NCBI GenBank assembly: GCA_020633895.1
Contig: JACKCT010000008.1
Coordinates: 119,720-183,719 of the forward strand
Origin: Deltaproteobacteria bacterium
GTDB lineage: Bacteria > Lernaellota > Lernaellaia > JACKCT01
Direction of reading: 5' to 3'
Length of the DNA: 64,000 bases
The translations under genes were made by a program, and so were the position numbers. Below, in pieces: positions 53,252 to 63,187 of the stretch. The notes under the pieces were generated by a model. That model was not told where the DNA came from and did no database searches. It worked only from the letters and a program-made list of their open reading frames with translations. Each line of letters opens with the position of its first letter. Position 1 is the first letter of the stretch.

Positions 53252-55186
53252 ATGAAGCTGCTCGAACCGATCACCATCAAGGGCCATACGCTCAAAAACC
53301 GCATCGTCATGCCCGCGATGGACACCAATTTCGGCGACGACGAAGGCAACATCAATCCACTGTCCTACGACTATTACGAGCTTCGCGCACGGGGCGGCAC
53401 CGGCATGATCATTGTCGAAGCCGCCTATTTCACCAAGCGGGGGGCGGGCACCGAAACCATGCTCGCCATCGACGAGGACGAGCGCATCGACGATTTCGTG
53501 CCCATCGTCGAGCGTATCGTCAAACACGGCACGGTGCCGTTGTTGCAGATCTACCACGCCGGCAGCCAGGCGTCCGAATTCATGACCGGCTTCGTCCCCC
53601 ACGCTCCGTCGGACGTGCCCTTCGAGATGTCCGGCGAAGTACCCGAACCTTTGACCATCGAGGAAATCCGGGAACTGATCGAAGGCTACGCCGACGCCGG
53701 CGAGCGCGCGAAAAAGGCCGGTTTCGCCGGGGTCGAGGTGCACGCCGGGCACGGCTACCTGCTCACGCAGTTTCTCTCCTTGGTCAATAACAAGCGAACC
53801 GACGAATTTGGCTGCGGCAGTCTGGAAAACCGCATGCGCATGCACGTCGAAGTGTTGCGCGCCATCCGCGAACGCTGCGGCGACGATTTCATCATCTGCT
53901 TTCGCATGAACGGTCGTGACTATCGGGAAGGCGGTGTCGAACCGGAAGTCACCGCCCAAGTGGCCGCGAAGCTCGAGGAAGAAGGCGTGGACATCATCCA
54001 CATCACCGGCGGCACCTTCGACTCGCCGGGCTTTCCTGTCACGCCCTACATGAACTATCCCCGAGGCTGCTTCGTCGATCACGCGGCCATCGTCAAGGCG
54101 GCGCTCAAGCACACGCCCGTATGCGTCGTGGGGCGCATCAACACCGCCGAGTTCGCCGAAGAGGTGCTGCAATCGGGCAAGGCGGACCTGGTCGCCATGG
54201 GCCGGGCTCTGATCGCCGATCCGTCCATCGGACGCAAGGCCGCCGCCGGGCATCTGGACACCATCCGCTCATGCATCGGATGCAATAGCTGCGTGAATCG
54301 CATCCTCATCGAGGAACGCGTCGACTGCGCGATCAATCCGGACATCACCAAGGACGACGAGGACTACGGCCGCGCCGACGAGCCCAAGCGCGTCCTGGTC
54401 ATCGGCGCCGGTCCCGGAGGGCTGGAGACGGCGCGCGTCGCCACGATGCGCGGGCACAAGGTGCTCCTGCTCGAAAAACGCGACGCCATCGGCGGGCAGA
54501 TCCACGAAGCCGCCGCCGCCCCGATGAAATACGAAATCACGAATATGCTGCGCTATTACAACTCAGTGATCCGTGACCTGGCCATTGAAGTGCGTTGCGG
54601 GGCGGCGTACGAGCCGTCGATCATGGACGAGTTCAAGCCGGATGTGGTCGTTATCGCCACCGGTGCGAAGTACTTTCTGCCGCCGATCGACGGGCTGTTC
54701 GCCCATCCCCACTATCTGCCCGACGCGATCCTCATCGGCGGCGAAATTCCGGCCGGCGAGCGCGTCGCGGTCATCGGCGGCGGAATGGTGGGCGTGGAAG
54801 TCGCCGAAACCCTCGCCCATCAAGGCAAGAACGTCGTGATGGTCGAGATGCTCAAGAACATCGCCGCGGACATGGACGCGCTGGTGCGTCTGGAGGTTGT
54901 GCCCCTCATCGAAGGGCACCCGAACATCAGCGCCCACACCCACTGCAAGGTCGAGGCGATTACGGCGAACGCGATTATCGCGACGAATAACGACGGCGAA
55001 CGCCTGGAAATTCCCTACGACGACTACGTGATGAGCACGGGCATGATCTCCGACGTCACCATCGACGAGGACGAGCTGACCGCGTTCGGCGCCCAGGTGC
55101 ATAAGATCGGCGATTGCGCCAAAAAGCGGGCCCGCAATTTTCGCGAGGCCATCATGGAAGGCTACCAAACCGCGATGGCGCTCTAA
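53252..55186 (+). CDS. Old-yellow-enzyme / 2,4-dienoyl-CoA-reductase-like oxidoreductase
   Basis: A 644-residue three-part enzyme. The FMN TIM barrel (1-340) has VHAGHGYLLTQFLS and VAMGRALIADP. The 4Fe-4S motif is CIGCNSC...C at about 350-370. FAD (VLVIGAGPGGLETARVA) and NADP (VAVIGGGMVGVEVAE) domains follow. This is the FadH/trimethylamine-dehydrogenase family. The gene follows the SDR by 27 bp, with GGAGG upstream. It probably reduces an enoyl or enone substrate; exact substrate unknown. Confidence 0.92.
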   Translation: MKLLEPITIKGHTLKNRIVMPAMDTNFGDDEGNINPLSYDYYELRARGGTGMIIVEAAYFTKRGAGTETMLAIDEDERIDDFVPIVERIVKHGTVPLLQIYHAGSQASEFMTGFVPHAPSDVPFEMSGEVPEPLTIEEIRELIEGYADAGERAKKAGFAGVEVHAGHGYLLTQFLSLVNNKRTDEFGCGSLENRMRMHVEVLRAIRERCGDDFIICFRMNGRDYREGGVEPEVTAQVAAKLEEEGVDIIHITGGTFDSPGFPVTPYMNYPRGCFVDHAAIVKAALKHTPVCVVGRINTAEFAEEVLQSGKADLVAMGRALIADPSIGRKAAAGHLDTIRSCIGCNSCVNRILIEERVDCAINPDITKDDEDYGRADEPKRVLVIGAGPGGLETARVATMRGHKVLLLEKRDAIGGQIHEAAAAPMKYEITNMLRYYNSVIRDLAIEVRCGAAYEPSIMDEFKPDVVVIATGAKYFLPPIDGLFAHPHYLPDAILIGGEIPAGERVAVIGGGMVGVEVAETLAHQGKNVVMVEMLKNIAADMDALVRLEVVPLIEGHPNISAHTHCKVEAITANAIIATNNDGERLEIPYDDYVMSTGMISDVTIDEDELTAFGAQVHKIGDCAKKRARNFREAIMEGYQTAMAL

Positions 55187-55240
55187 GCCTCCGCTATTCA
55201 GGCGGCGGTGCATCCATCGGCGGCGAAAGGAGAAGGACCC

Positions 55241-55651
55241 ATGGCGGATATGGAGTTGCGGGAAAAGGTTCTCGGCAAGATTCACGGCGATGAATTCGCC
55301 TACGAGGACATGAGCGACTACATGACCACGGCCTGCGAGCTGTGCAACGAGGACGCCAAGATCCAAGGCAAGACCAAGGGCGACAACCTGACCTTCCAGT
55401 TCTACATCGAAGGCGGGAAGGATTTCTTTTTGCGCGTGGACGATGGGAAATTTTCCTGGGGCGAGGGTCGGCTGGACGAGCCCATGATGGAAATCGGCAT
55501 GGACACCCGTACCTGCGCCGGCGTCTTCTCCGCCAAAATCAACGCCAACTCGGCCTACATCAATCGGGATATGTCCTTCAAAGGCTCGTTGAAGCACGGG
55601 CTGAAATTTCGCAATATCTTCAAGATGATCAACAAGGCGCTGGGCATCTGA
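55241..55651 (+). CDS. SCP2 sterol-carrier-domain protein
   Basis: A 136-residue protein with the ribosome site AAAGGAG. GDNLTFQFYIEGGKDFFLRVDDGKFSWGEGRLDEPMMEIGMD and a later FKGSLKHGLKFRNIF are typical SCP2 lipid-binding elements. It follows an SDR and an enoyl-reductase-like flavoenzyme, which suggests that the three act on a hydrophobic acyl or sterol-like molecule. Binding ligand unknown. Confidence 0.85.
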   Translation: MADMELREKVLGKIHGDEFAYEDMSDYMTTACELCNEDAKIQGKTKGDNLTFQFYIEGGKDFFLRVDDGKFSWGEGRLDEPMMEIGMDTRTCAGVFSAKINANSAYINRDMSFKGSLKHGLKFRNIFKMINKALGI

Positions 55652-55677
55652 CGCCGAATCCGGGAGTGATCGATATC

Positions 55678-56883
55678 ATGCATCGCATTGCGCGAATTTT
55701 TACGGCGCTGACTTTGACGTTGAGCCTGGTCTTCGGTTCCGTCGCCTGCGAACAGGAAAAGGAATCCAAGGAATTGACTGTCGACGAGGCAGTCCTCAAA
55801 GGCAAGCGCGCGCTCTCGTCGGGTGACGGCATCGACGCCAATCGCTATTTCAAATACGCCCGCGAGAAGGACGGCGAGGACGAAGCCGCGGCCTTCGGCG
55901 TGATGCTGGCGCAGATCATGGGCATGTTCAATTTCCTGGACGATCTGTCGGCGTTCGACGGCCTGTTCGCCGTGGATCCGGACGACATCGAGCCCGAGCC
56001 CGGCCCGAACACCGGGGACGCCATCGACAACGTGCTCGAAGGATCGGCGCTGCTGGCGTTCGGCGAGGCGGAAGACGCGTATCGCCTGCTCGCCCCGGCC
56101 CGCGAGGTGGAATTTCCGCTGAAAAGCTACGAGTTGGAAATCGACGGCCTGACGGTCCTGGACCTTGGCGGCGAGTTCGACAAGTCGGACGTCTATGTCT
56201 TCGGCGCTTTGGTCGCGTTGTTTAACGGCGTCTTCCACATCACCGACTCCCACAGCCTGGACTTCAACCTCGGCAATCTGGTCATCCCGCCGATCGATTT
56301 CCAAGACGACCCGCTCGGCACGCTGGCCGGTCTTTCGGAAACGCTGCGCATCATCCTGAGTGATCCCTACTACCCGAACTTCCTGCTCATGGAAGACGAC
56401 GGCGCCGAATCGATGCAGCGCGCGGGTATCGAACTGGGCAACACGTTCGACCGCCTGTATCAGTTCTTCAACCAGCTTACGTTGGAGCGGGACGGCCAGG
56501 CGAACGACCAATTCCGATACATCGACGTCAACGGCAACCAGCGCTACGACGCGGACGAGGAGCCGGTGGTGCTCTTCGGGCAGACGTTGCAGGCCCGGGA
56601 AGCCATGGCGTTCAAGGCGGTCTGCGGCAAGCTGCGCAACGCGCTGTGGGAAGGATCGTCGGCTGATGAGAATCCGCAGGTCGATACCATCGACACCACG
56701 ACGATCAACCAACTGCTGATCCTGCTGGGTGTCGCGGACGAACCGCTGCTGCCCGATCTGCCCTTCGGCCTGAACATCGGCCAATACTTCAGCGACCCGA
56801 CGCCGACCGGCCTGCGGGGCCTCGTGGAGGCGCTGGCGGATGTGTTGGACGATATCGCGGACGCGGCGGCGGAGGCGGCGTAG
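55678..56883 (+). CDS. Lipoprotein of unknown function
   Basis: A 401-residue protein. The signal sequence ends in the lipobox GSVAC. The N-terminal 40-130 has helical, TPR-like character (EAVLKGKRALSSGDGIDANRYFKYAREKDGED). The rest is acidic and Leu-rich with an EF-hand-like loop (DVNGNQRYDADEE) that could bind calcium. The start ATG is 27 bp after the SCP2 stop. No enzymatic motif recognised. It precedes the repeat-rich gap. Confidence 0.7.
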   Translation: MHRIARIFTALTLTLSLVFGSVACEQEKESKELTVDEAVLKGKRALSSGDGIDANRYFKYAREKDGEDEAAAFGVMLAQIMGMFNFLDDLSAFDGLFAVDPDDIEPEPGPNTGDAIDNVLEGSALLAFGEAEDAYRLLAPAREVEFPLKSYELEIDGLTVLDLGGEFDKSDVYVFGALVALFNGVFHITDSHSLDFNLGNLVIPPIDFQDDPLGTLAGLSETLRIILSDPYYPNFLLMEDDGAESMQRAGIELGNTFDRLYQFFNQLTLERDGQANDQFRYIDVNGNQRYDADEEPVVLFGQTLQAREAMAFKAVCGKLRNALWEGSSADENPQVDTIDTTTINQLLILLGVADEPLLPDLPFGLNIGQYFSDPTPTGLRGLVEALADVLDDIADAAAEAA

Positions 56884-57341
56884 AGGTCAGATGATCGTTC
56901 AGAGCCCCGAACAGCTTGCCTCGCCGCAGCCTTGGCGGAGGCGGGTAGTCAGGGGCTAGTTCGATCTGGCACGTATTGTTCGTCGTGCAGCCACGCTTCC
57001 ACAACACATCGACATCAATTCCCTGGGACGAATGCAACCGCTCACTACGGTTCGCGGCTCTGTCAGGGCGTTCTCCCTCCCAACGACGCACGCGCCACCC
57101 GCTCGCTCGCTACCCGTCGACGCAAAGGCTAAGGCGAGGCAAGCCGCTCGGGGCTCTGATTTATCAAATAGAGGTGGAAAGTTCACACCTTCTCTCGACC
57201 TTCGGTCTCGCAAAAGTGTGGCACCCGCGATGTTCGCGGCTCTGAAGCGATTGGAGCGAAGCGACTCCCACCACTGCCCCCCGAGAACGCGCCGGCGTCC
57301 AGGATGCCTTGGCATCCGTCAGTCTGCCGGGACTACCCGGC
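56884..57341. repeat. Intergenic hairpin repeat, copy 4 (composite)
   Basis: A 458-base gap between convergent genes without a credible gene. 56901-56945 parallels 28231-28275; 56897-56916 is a near-inverted match to about 57141-57160; GTGTGGCAC (57215) is the reverse complement of 28205. Two perfect hairpins end it: GGATGCC-TT-GGCATCC (57302-57317) and GCCGGG-ACTA-CCCGGC (57326-57341), which directly abuts the TAG stop of the porin gene. Both hairpins keep the loops of copy 2 while the stem bases differ and still pair. Confidence 0.75.
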
Positions 57342-58847
57342 CTAGAAGAAGGCTTTGGCGCGGAAGAAACCGATGTCGTCGCCGAAGGCGCCGAATTTGG
57401 TGTCCAGGTCGCCGCCCACGAGGAGAGCGCCCATCTGCAATTCGATGGCGTCGACGGGGAAGAAGTAGACGGTCGGCAGCAACTCGTAGGAATCATCGAC
57501 AAACGAGTACCCCGCGAAGAAACGGACCTTGATCTGGTCGTGGACGAAGGGCTTGTCGACGCCGGCGAAGATATAATCCGAAACCGTCTCCGCCGTGTTG
57601 TCGGTGGGCAGGCCCCGGATGTACTGGGCGTTGATGAACCACGCGCCGGGGAAGGTGTAGTCGGTGCCGATGGTGCATTTGAAGTAGTTGTCGTCGAGAG
57701 GGTGATCCTGGGAGATGACGACGCCGTCCGAGATGTCCCGGTGGGCGATGGACCCGAGGATATCGTTGACGTCCGGCCCCATGTCCAGGAAGTAATCCGT
57801 GTCGAAGCGATCGGCGGGGATGAAATACGCCCCCTCGCCCCACAGGCCCGTATCCAGGCCCGGCACGTTCATGGCGAAGTCGCCGCCGATGACGTGCATC
57901 CGGTAGAATTCGTTGTTGATCTCCAGGTCCACGGAATCGATGAACTGGAAGCCCGTCGAAAGCGGATCGACGGTCAGATTCACCCGACGCGGCACGCCGA
58001 AGTCGTCGTACACATAGGCGTAGCTGGTGGACACGTCGACACCGGCGACGTTGGTCGCGATTTTCCCTCCGGCCCCGGCGGAGCTGGGGCCGTTTTGCGG
58101 CAGCTTCGCCCGCACCGCCACATCGCCCAATTCGGCCTGCTGAATGGCCTTGAGCATCAGACCCTTGAACAGCACATCCAACCGATCGCTGCCGGTATTG
58201 ATGTGAAATTCACCGGCCAATTCTTCGTAGTTTTTCTCATAAATCGGACGCAGGTCCTGTTCGGGCAACAGCGACGGATAGAACTGCGGCAGGTACACGG
58301 CCGTGAAGGTGAAATCGCCCAGGTAATACTGCGCCTGGATGGCGGGCGTCGGCGTCTTTTTGCCGAACAGCAGCGGATCGTGGAAATCGTCGGGGTTGAG
58401 GTTGTCGGTCGGGTTGAACTGGTCGGCGGTGCCCCACTGGATGCGCTGCTTGCCGATCTTCACGTCCAGGTCGGGCAGCCCCAGGCCCGTAACCATCATG
58501 TACGCCTCGTCGAGCTCCAGTCGCACCGGATCGGTCGAGTCGCGCCGTTGTTGCTCGTCGATGGTGATCGAGCCTTCTTCGTCGGTGCGCTCCTGCGTGT
58601 TGAGCGCGTCGATCTGAAAACTTCCCAACAGACGCACTTCGTCGGACGGGAACGCCTCGACGGTCATGCCGAAGGTGTTTTCGTTAAAGGTGAACTCGGA
58701 CTCGCCCTCAATGGTCATGCGGTTGTCGGTTTCCACATAGCCGCGAAAAGTGACCCATTCCTGAGCCGCCGCCGGACGGACCATTGAAACGACGGCCGCC
58801 GACACAACGGCGACCGCGACCATCCACGAGGACGAGATGCGCGACAT
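57342..58847 (-). CDS. DUF1302-like outer-membrane protein
   Basis: A 501-residue protein with a signal peptide (VSMVRPAAAQEW). LEVKIGKQRIQWGTADQFNPTD-type wording (KIGKQRIQWGTADQF) is the DUF1302 hallmark, and the chain ends in aromatic residues (AKAFF), as in beta-barrel porins. It follows a LolA-like protein and an RND exporter in one operon, a combination that recurs in proteobacteria for lipid or outer-membrane export. Confidence 0.85.
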   Translation of the reverse strand: MSRISSSWMVAVAVVSAAVVSMVRPAAAQEWVTFRGYVETDNRMTIEGESEFTFNENTFGMTVEAFPSDEVRLLGSFQIDALNTQERTDEEGSITIDEQQRRDSTDPVRLELDEAYMMVTGLGLPDLDVKIGKQRIQWGTADQFNPTDNLNPDDFHDPLLFGKKTPTPAIQAQYYLGDFTFTAVYLPQFYPSLLPEQDLRPIYEKNYEELAGEFHINTGSDRLDVLFKGLMLKAIQQAELGDVAVRAKLPQNGPSSAGAGGKIATNVAGVDVSTSYAYVYDDFGVPRRVNLTVDPLSTGFQFIDSVDLEINNEFYRMHVIGGDFAMNVPGLDTGLWGEGAYFIPADRFDTDYFLDMGPDVNDILGSIAHRDISDGVVISQDHPLDDNYFKCTIGTDYTFPGAWFINAQYIRGLPTDNTAETVSDYIFAGVDKPFVHDQIKVRFFAGYSFVDDSYELLPTVYFFPVDAIELQMGALLVGGDLDTKFGAFGDDIGFFRAKAFF

Positions 58848-58850
58848 CGG

Positions 58851-59606
58851 TTAACGCACCGGCCGCTTGAGGTTGCGTTGGCTGAAGAACTCGTCGTCCA
58901 GACCCTTGTTGATCGTCAAGTCTTCCTGCTTCAAAACCGTTTCGTGGCCGGTTTTGGCGTCGGTCATCGTGATCGTCGTGGGCACGGGATAGACGCCTTC
59001 GTTGCCGGGAATTTCCTTGAAATCGGAGCGCACCTCGGTTTTGACCTTGTCCCCGCCGTTGTCGAAATAATCGATCCGCTCGACGACGTACGATTTCTTG
59101 TTCACGATCAATTGCAGCTTGGAATAGCTGATCTTGGCGTCCGGTTTGCGCGTCACTTCCAGGGTGTAGGTGTTCTCGTCCTCGCTCTTGAGTGTGGGGG
59201 TGAAATCATCCCCGTAGCGCAGGATCGCCATGTCTTCCTGGGAAAAGTCGGTGCCCATGAAGGTCTGATTGCGCACATGAGAGGCGACGCGGCGGACCTT
59301 CTTGTAGGCCGGCAGGTAGACGTAGTTCGTCGACGAGTCGGTGGACAACAGCGAAATCCCGGCGTCGGTGGCGGGCTTGGTGAATTTCACCAGGCGCTGC
59401 TCGCCCTTGAGCCAGATCTTCATCTCGCGTGTCTTTTCGGCGCCCGAGGACTCCTTGATGTGCATGATCGAGGTCATGCTCATGTCGTTGTAGTTGTTGA
59501 TGGCCTTGTCGGTCTTGGCCAGGATCTCGTCGGCCGATTCGGCCAGCGCCAGCGACGGCATGACCATCGTCAAAGCCAGGACAAAAACGGAAAGTCGGCG
59601 TTTCAT
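58851..59606 (-). CDS. Outer-membrane lipoprotein-sorting-like protein (LolA-like)
   Basis: A 251-residue periplasmic protein. The signal peptide (MKRRLSVFVLALTMVMPSLALA) starts at the ATG 59606 with GGGAGG close upstream. ADEILAKTDKAINNYNDMSMTSIMHI and NQTFMGTDFSQEDMAILRYGDDF are typical of the LolA-like proteins linked to RND exporters. It probably carries a lipid substrate between the exporter and the outer-membrane protein. Confidence 0.87.
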   Translation of the reverse strand: MKRRLSVFVLALTMVMPSLALAESADEILAKTDKAINNYNDMSMTSIMHIKESSGAEKTREMKIWLKGEQRLVKFTKPATDAGISLLSTDSSTNYVYLPAYKKVRRVASHVRNQTFMGTDFSQEDMAILRYGDDFTPTLKSEDENTYTLEVTRKPDAKISYSKLQLIVNKKSYVVERIDYFDNGGDKVKTEVRSDFKEIPGNEGVYPVPTTITMTDAKTGHETVLKQEDLTINKGLDDEFFSQRNLKRPVR

Positions 59607-59735
59607 GAAACGTCCTCCCAAGGGTTCGCGTGAATCGTTGTCTCTTCGTGTCTCATCGGGTCCCGACCTCGTCGACGGCCCGATGTCCATTCATCATTTC
59701 CGAGTCTTCATTTCAAGACGCCGACGGCGCGGCGC

Positions 59736-62543
59736 TTACTCCGGCTCGTCCTCGCCCACCAACCCGGGCACGATCGCCAGGCTCGCTGTCAGCGCCGCCA
59801 GCGCGGACACGGCGATAAACACGCCCAACAAGGCCTGCATCCCCAGTTCCGCGAGCATCAGGAACGCAAACCCGACGGCCACCGGCAGCATCATCGCGCC
59901 CACCGTCGCCGCCGGCAGCGGCAGACCACGGCGCCGCGAACCCACGACCGCCAAGGCGGACGACGATGCCAGCCCGACCGCGATGAGCAGGATCACCCAG
60001 GTGATATTGTCCAGCGGCACGCCCAGGATCGTCATCAACCCCAGGTTCACCACCGCCGTCACCGTCACGCAAAGCAGCGCCGCCACCGTGCCGATCAGTG
60101 TGCGCGTCCCGATAAACAAGCCGACCGCCAGCAGAATCAGCGCCAGGAAGCCGCCCGCCTTCATCATCTTCGGCAAGGCCCGATGCAGCATGTCGTTGAC
60201 CTGGGGCCAGCCGGTGACGCGGGCTTGAAGTTCAATGACGTTATCCGCCTGGGGCGCCTCGCCGGTGATCTCTTCGTATTTTTGCGGCGTGACATTTGCC
60301 GTCTCGCTGTTGATCGTCCAAAGGCTCGACGAGACCGACGCGTTCAGACTCGGGTCCTTGGCCATCGCCTCGGCCAGGCCGTTGATCTTCTCACGGGCCA
60401 GCTTCAACGCCTCGCCGTGACGCCAACGCTTGATCGACTTGTTGTAGATGCCGACCAGGATCGGCGCCGCGTAGGTGGGCCCGGCGGGGTCCTCGGCCAG
60501 CACGTCGGCCGGCAGTTTCTCCTTGAGGACGTCGATCACGGCCGGTTCGGACGGATCGTCGAGAAACGCCAGCGCTTCGGCCGTCGGCGTCACGTCGAAA
60601 TCGTCGGGCAGGACAATGTCCGCCTCGTCGCTTTTGAGGTAGGCCGCGTAGCGATCCTGGATTTCGCTCCGCAGCACCGAGTCGATGGTCGGTTTCTCTG
60701 AACGCAACGCCGCCAGTCCGGCCGTCAGGTCTTTCGAATCGATGTCCTTGTCCAGACCCCGCCGCACGTCCAGGCCGAGCTTTTCCACGGCCCGCTCGGC
60801 CAGGGCTTCGGACCATTTGTCCAATTCGTTGCTCGGCCGATCGCGCAGACTGACCGACACCAGCTTATGCGGCACCGCGTCCACGACTTCGTTGATCTTC
60901 TCCATCGCCGGGCCGACCACCGACGAGTCGATGTCGCCGATGCGCGCCTGAACCACCGCGTCGGTAAAAGCCCGGTCGATCAGCATATCCACCTGGGCCT
61001 GCCCTTCGAGCATGAACCACATATTGTTGATCTTATCGATCTCGTCGGGCGTGGACGGCTCGTTGTTCAGGTTCGTGTTGAGCATGATGAGCACATCGGC
61101 GATGGACTGGGGATAGTTGACGTTCTTGATGTTGAGCAGACGGCGTTTGGCCAGGTCCATCTGCTCGAGCACGGCCGGATGCCGCACATCCGCGGAATGG
61201 ACATTGATCTGGAAGAGCTGGGAACCGCCGAAGCCGCGCTGCATGAGGTTTTCGGTTTCCACCGGCTCACTGCCCGCCGGGAACGTCGACATGGGGTTCA
61301 CGTCCCGGGAGATCCGCGTCGCCAGGAATCCGAAGACCACCAGCACAATCAGCGCGACCGGCAGCAGCACCGCCCGCTTGCCTTCGACGCCGGCAGCCGT
61401 GATACCGCCCAACAGGCGGTCGGCGATCGAGTGGGCCGGCTCTTTTTCACCGCCGAAGGACAGCAGCGCCGGGGCCAACGTCACCGCCAGGATTCCCGCG
61501 CTCGCTGATCCGATCGCCAGGCCGATGCCGATATGTTGGAAGATCGGCAGGTCCATCGCCAACGACGCCAGCGACGCCAACGCGGTCACAAACCCGGCGC
61601 CCAGCGCGGCGCCGCCGAATTGCTTCACGGCGATGACGGTCCGTTCGGATCCGGTTCCCTTCGCCCGGGCGGCGGCCCGCGCGATCAGCGTCGCCATCGG
61701 AACGGCGACGACGATCACCAGTAGCGGAAGCATGGACGTGAACAGATTGAGCGTCACCCCCATCGCCCCCAGCGCGCCCAAGGACCAGAGTGTCGCCAGT
61801 CCGGCCGTCGCCAGGGACGCGACCAGGCCGAGCACGCGGCCGATGAACAGACCCAGCAGAACGATAAAGACGCCGAAGGTCAGGGACATGGTGATGACCA
61901 TGCCCGTGCCGCCGATAGTCTTGCCCAAAAAGTCGACGATCATCTCCACGCCGCCGAAGTAGACGGTCCCGGCGCGGCCGTCGGCGGCCTTGCGGATGGC
62001 GTCCTTCAACGCGGCGCCCATGATCTTCGGATCCTGCCCCGGTTCGAGCATGATCGTGATCAACGCCGCCTTGCCGTCGGGCGAGGCCAGATTGCCGGCC
62101 AGCATGTCGTTGTCCAGAACCAAGTGACGGATGTGGTCCAGTTCGGCCGCTTCAGTGGGGATGCCGTCGGCCGGAACGATCTCGCGCACGGAAATCGATC
62201 CCTCACCGTCGGGCTGCATGTCGAGCAGGTTGGTCACGCTCATGGCGAACTTGACGCCCCGCACGTCGGCCGCCGCGTTGGTCATGGCCCGAAGGGTCGT
62301 CAGGTTCTCGTTCGTGAACAGGTCGTCCGCTTCCAAGGCGGACATATTGACGAAATTCGTGCCGAAACGCTCCCCGGTCACGCGGAAGAAGACGACGTCC
62401 GGATTCTCGGCCGGCAGGATCGCGGCGACGTTCATATCCGTCGGCAATTTCGCGGCAAAGACGCCCGCGATCGCGGACAGAATCGCCACCGCGACAAAGA
62501 CCGCAATGCGGCGCCGGACCACCGTTTCGGCGAGTCGTTCCAT
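59736..62543 (-). CDS. RND-superfamily exporter (MMPL/HpnN-like)
   Basis: A 935-residue protein with two transmembrane halves, each with a large periplasmic loop: RRRIAVFVAVAILSAIAGVFAA at the start, TKFGTNF-type porter segments, VFIVLLGLFIGRVLGLVASLATAGLATLW, then a second set with VALIVLVVFGFLATRI and a C-terminal LLIAVGLASSSALAVVGSRRRGLPLPAA. ATG 62543 is preferred because a longer frame to 62624 has no ribosome site; GGAG lies 11 nt upstream. First gene of an exporter/LolA-like/DUF1302 operon. Confidence 0.88.
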   Translation of the reverse strand: MERLAETVVRRRIAVFVAVAILSAIAGVFAAKLPTDMNVAAILPAENPDVVFFRVTGERFGTNFVNMSALEADDLFTNENLTTLRAMTNAAADVRGVKFAMSVTNLLDMQPDGEGSISVREIVPADGIPTEAAELDHIRHLVLDNDMLAGNLASPDGKAALITIMLEPGQDPKIMGAALKDAIRKAADGRAGTVYFGGVEMIVDFLGKTIGGTGMVITMSLTFGVFIVLLGLFIGRVLGLVASLATAGLATLWSLGALGAMGVTLNLFTSMLPLLVIVVAVPMATLIARAAARAKGTGSERTVIAVKQFGGAALGAGFVTALASLASLAMDLPIFQHIGIGLAIGSASAGILAVTLAPALLSFGGEKEPAHSIADRLLGGITAAGVEGKRAVLLPVALIVLVVFGFLATRISRDVNPMSTFPAGSEPVETENLMQRGFGGSQLFQINVHSADVRHPAVLEQMDLAKRRLLNIKNVNYPQSIADVLIMLNTNLNNEPSTPDEIDKINNMWFMLEGQAQVDMLIDRAFTDAVVQARIGDIDSSVVGPAMEKINEVVDAVPHKLVSVSLRDRPSNELDKWSEALAERAVEKLGLDVRRGLDKDIDSKDLTAGLAALRSEKPTIDSVLRSEIQDRYAAYLKSDEADIVLPDDFDVTPTAEALAFLDDPSEPAVIDVLKEKLPADVLAEDPAGPTYAAPILVGIYNKSIKRWRHGEALKLAREKINGLAEAMAKDPSLNASVSSSLWTINSETANVTPQKYEEITGEAPQADNVIELQARVTGWPQVNDMLHRALPKMMKAGGFLALILLAVGLFIGTRTLIGTVAALLCVTVTAVVNLGLMTILGVPLDNITWVILLIAVGLASSSALAVVGSRRRGLPLPAATVGAMMLPVAVGFAFLMLAELGMQALLGVFIAVSALAALTASLAIVPGLVGEDEPE

Positions 62544-63172
62544 GAGACGCCGTGCTCCGTTCGCAAGAGAATGGAATTGGGGAAAACCGAAAATCCGGGG
62601 GAGCTTAAAGGCAAACCCTGACATGCGTCAAGGAAGACACCGGACACATTCTCTCTTTAATTTCCGCCCCCCTCGCGGAAGAACGGGGCGCGACGGAATC
62701 CACGATGACCGATGGCACCGACCTTGCTCAAGCTGGTTCAGCAAAGCCGATGGCGAACCAACCCGATCCGGGAGCAAGGCCGTGACGACCATTCGCAAAT
62801 TTGCAGTTGGGTTGGCTATTTTCGCCTTACTCGTGTTGTTTTGGGCCGCGCCGAGTTGCCTGGGCGACCGTTACGTCACCAAGGCCTCGTTCAGCCATCC
62901 GGTTTCGACAACGCACTACGCCGGATTGGCGTGGGGCGGCCGACCGCAGTGCCGATCTATTTCCTAATTTCCCAGTCAGACCGCCGACGCGCCGAAGATT
63001 TCCGCAATTCGGTGAGTTCGCCCGCCGGTGCGCGCCCTCGAACAAATTTCCCCGTGATTCCGAGTGACGAATTTTCAGCACCGCTGATTTTTCATCGCTA
63101 ATTTTTGCTCACTCTGACGACCATTCACGCATTTTCTTACCATTTTTCGGGGTTTTCCCCACTTGGGAGAAT
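62544..63172. other. Intergenic region with a possible small ORF
   Basis: Between the exporter start and the sigma-54 promoter. It holds the promoter region of the minus-strand operon, a 61-codon candidate gene (62782-62967) and a weak hairpin TCAGC-ACC-GCTGA followed by T5 (63075-63092). No RNA gene or repeat copy seen. Confidence 0.5.
62782..62967 (+). CDS. Possible small exported protein, 61 residues
   Basis: A GTG start with GGGAG upstream encodes (M)TTIRKFAVGLAIFALLVLFWAAPSCLGD, a good signal or membrane segment with a lipobox-like APSC, then a short polar tail ending RPQCRSIS. No homolog recognised. It may be a small lipoprotein or the stump of a decayed gene. Confidence 0.35.
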   Translation: MTTIRKFAVGLAIFALLVLFWAAPSCLGDRYVTKASFSHPVSTTHYAGLAWGGRPQCRSIS

Positions 63173-63187
63173 TGGCACCCGAATTGC
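63173..63187 (+). promoter_or_regulatory. Sigma-54 promoter candidate
   Basis: TGGCAC-CCGAA-TTGC matches the -24/-12 consensus (TGGCAC-N5-TTGC), 83 bp upstream of the Asp-rich mini-lipoprotein start at 63270. Confidence 0.75.
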
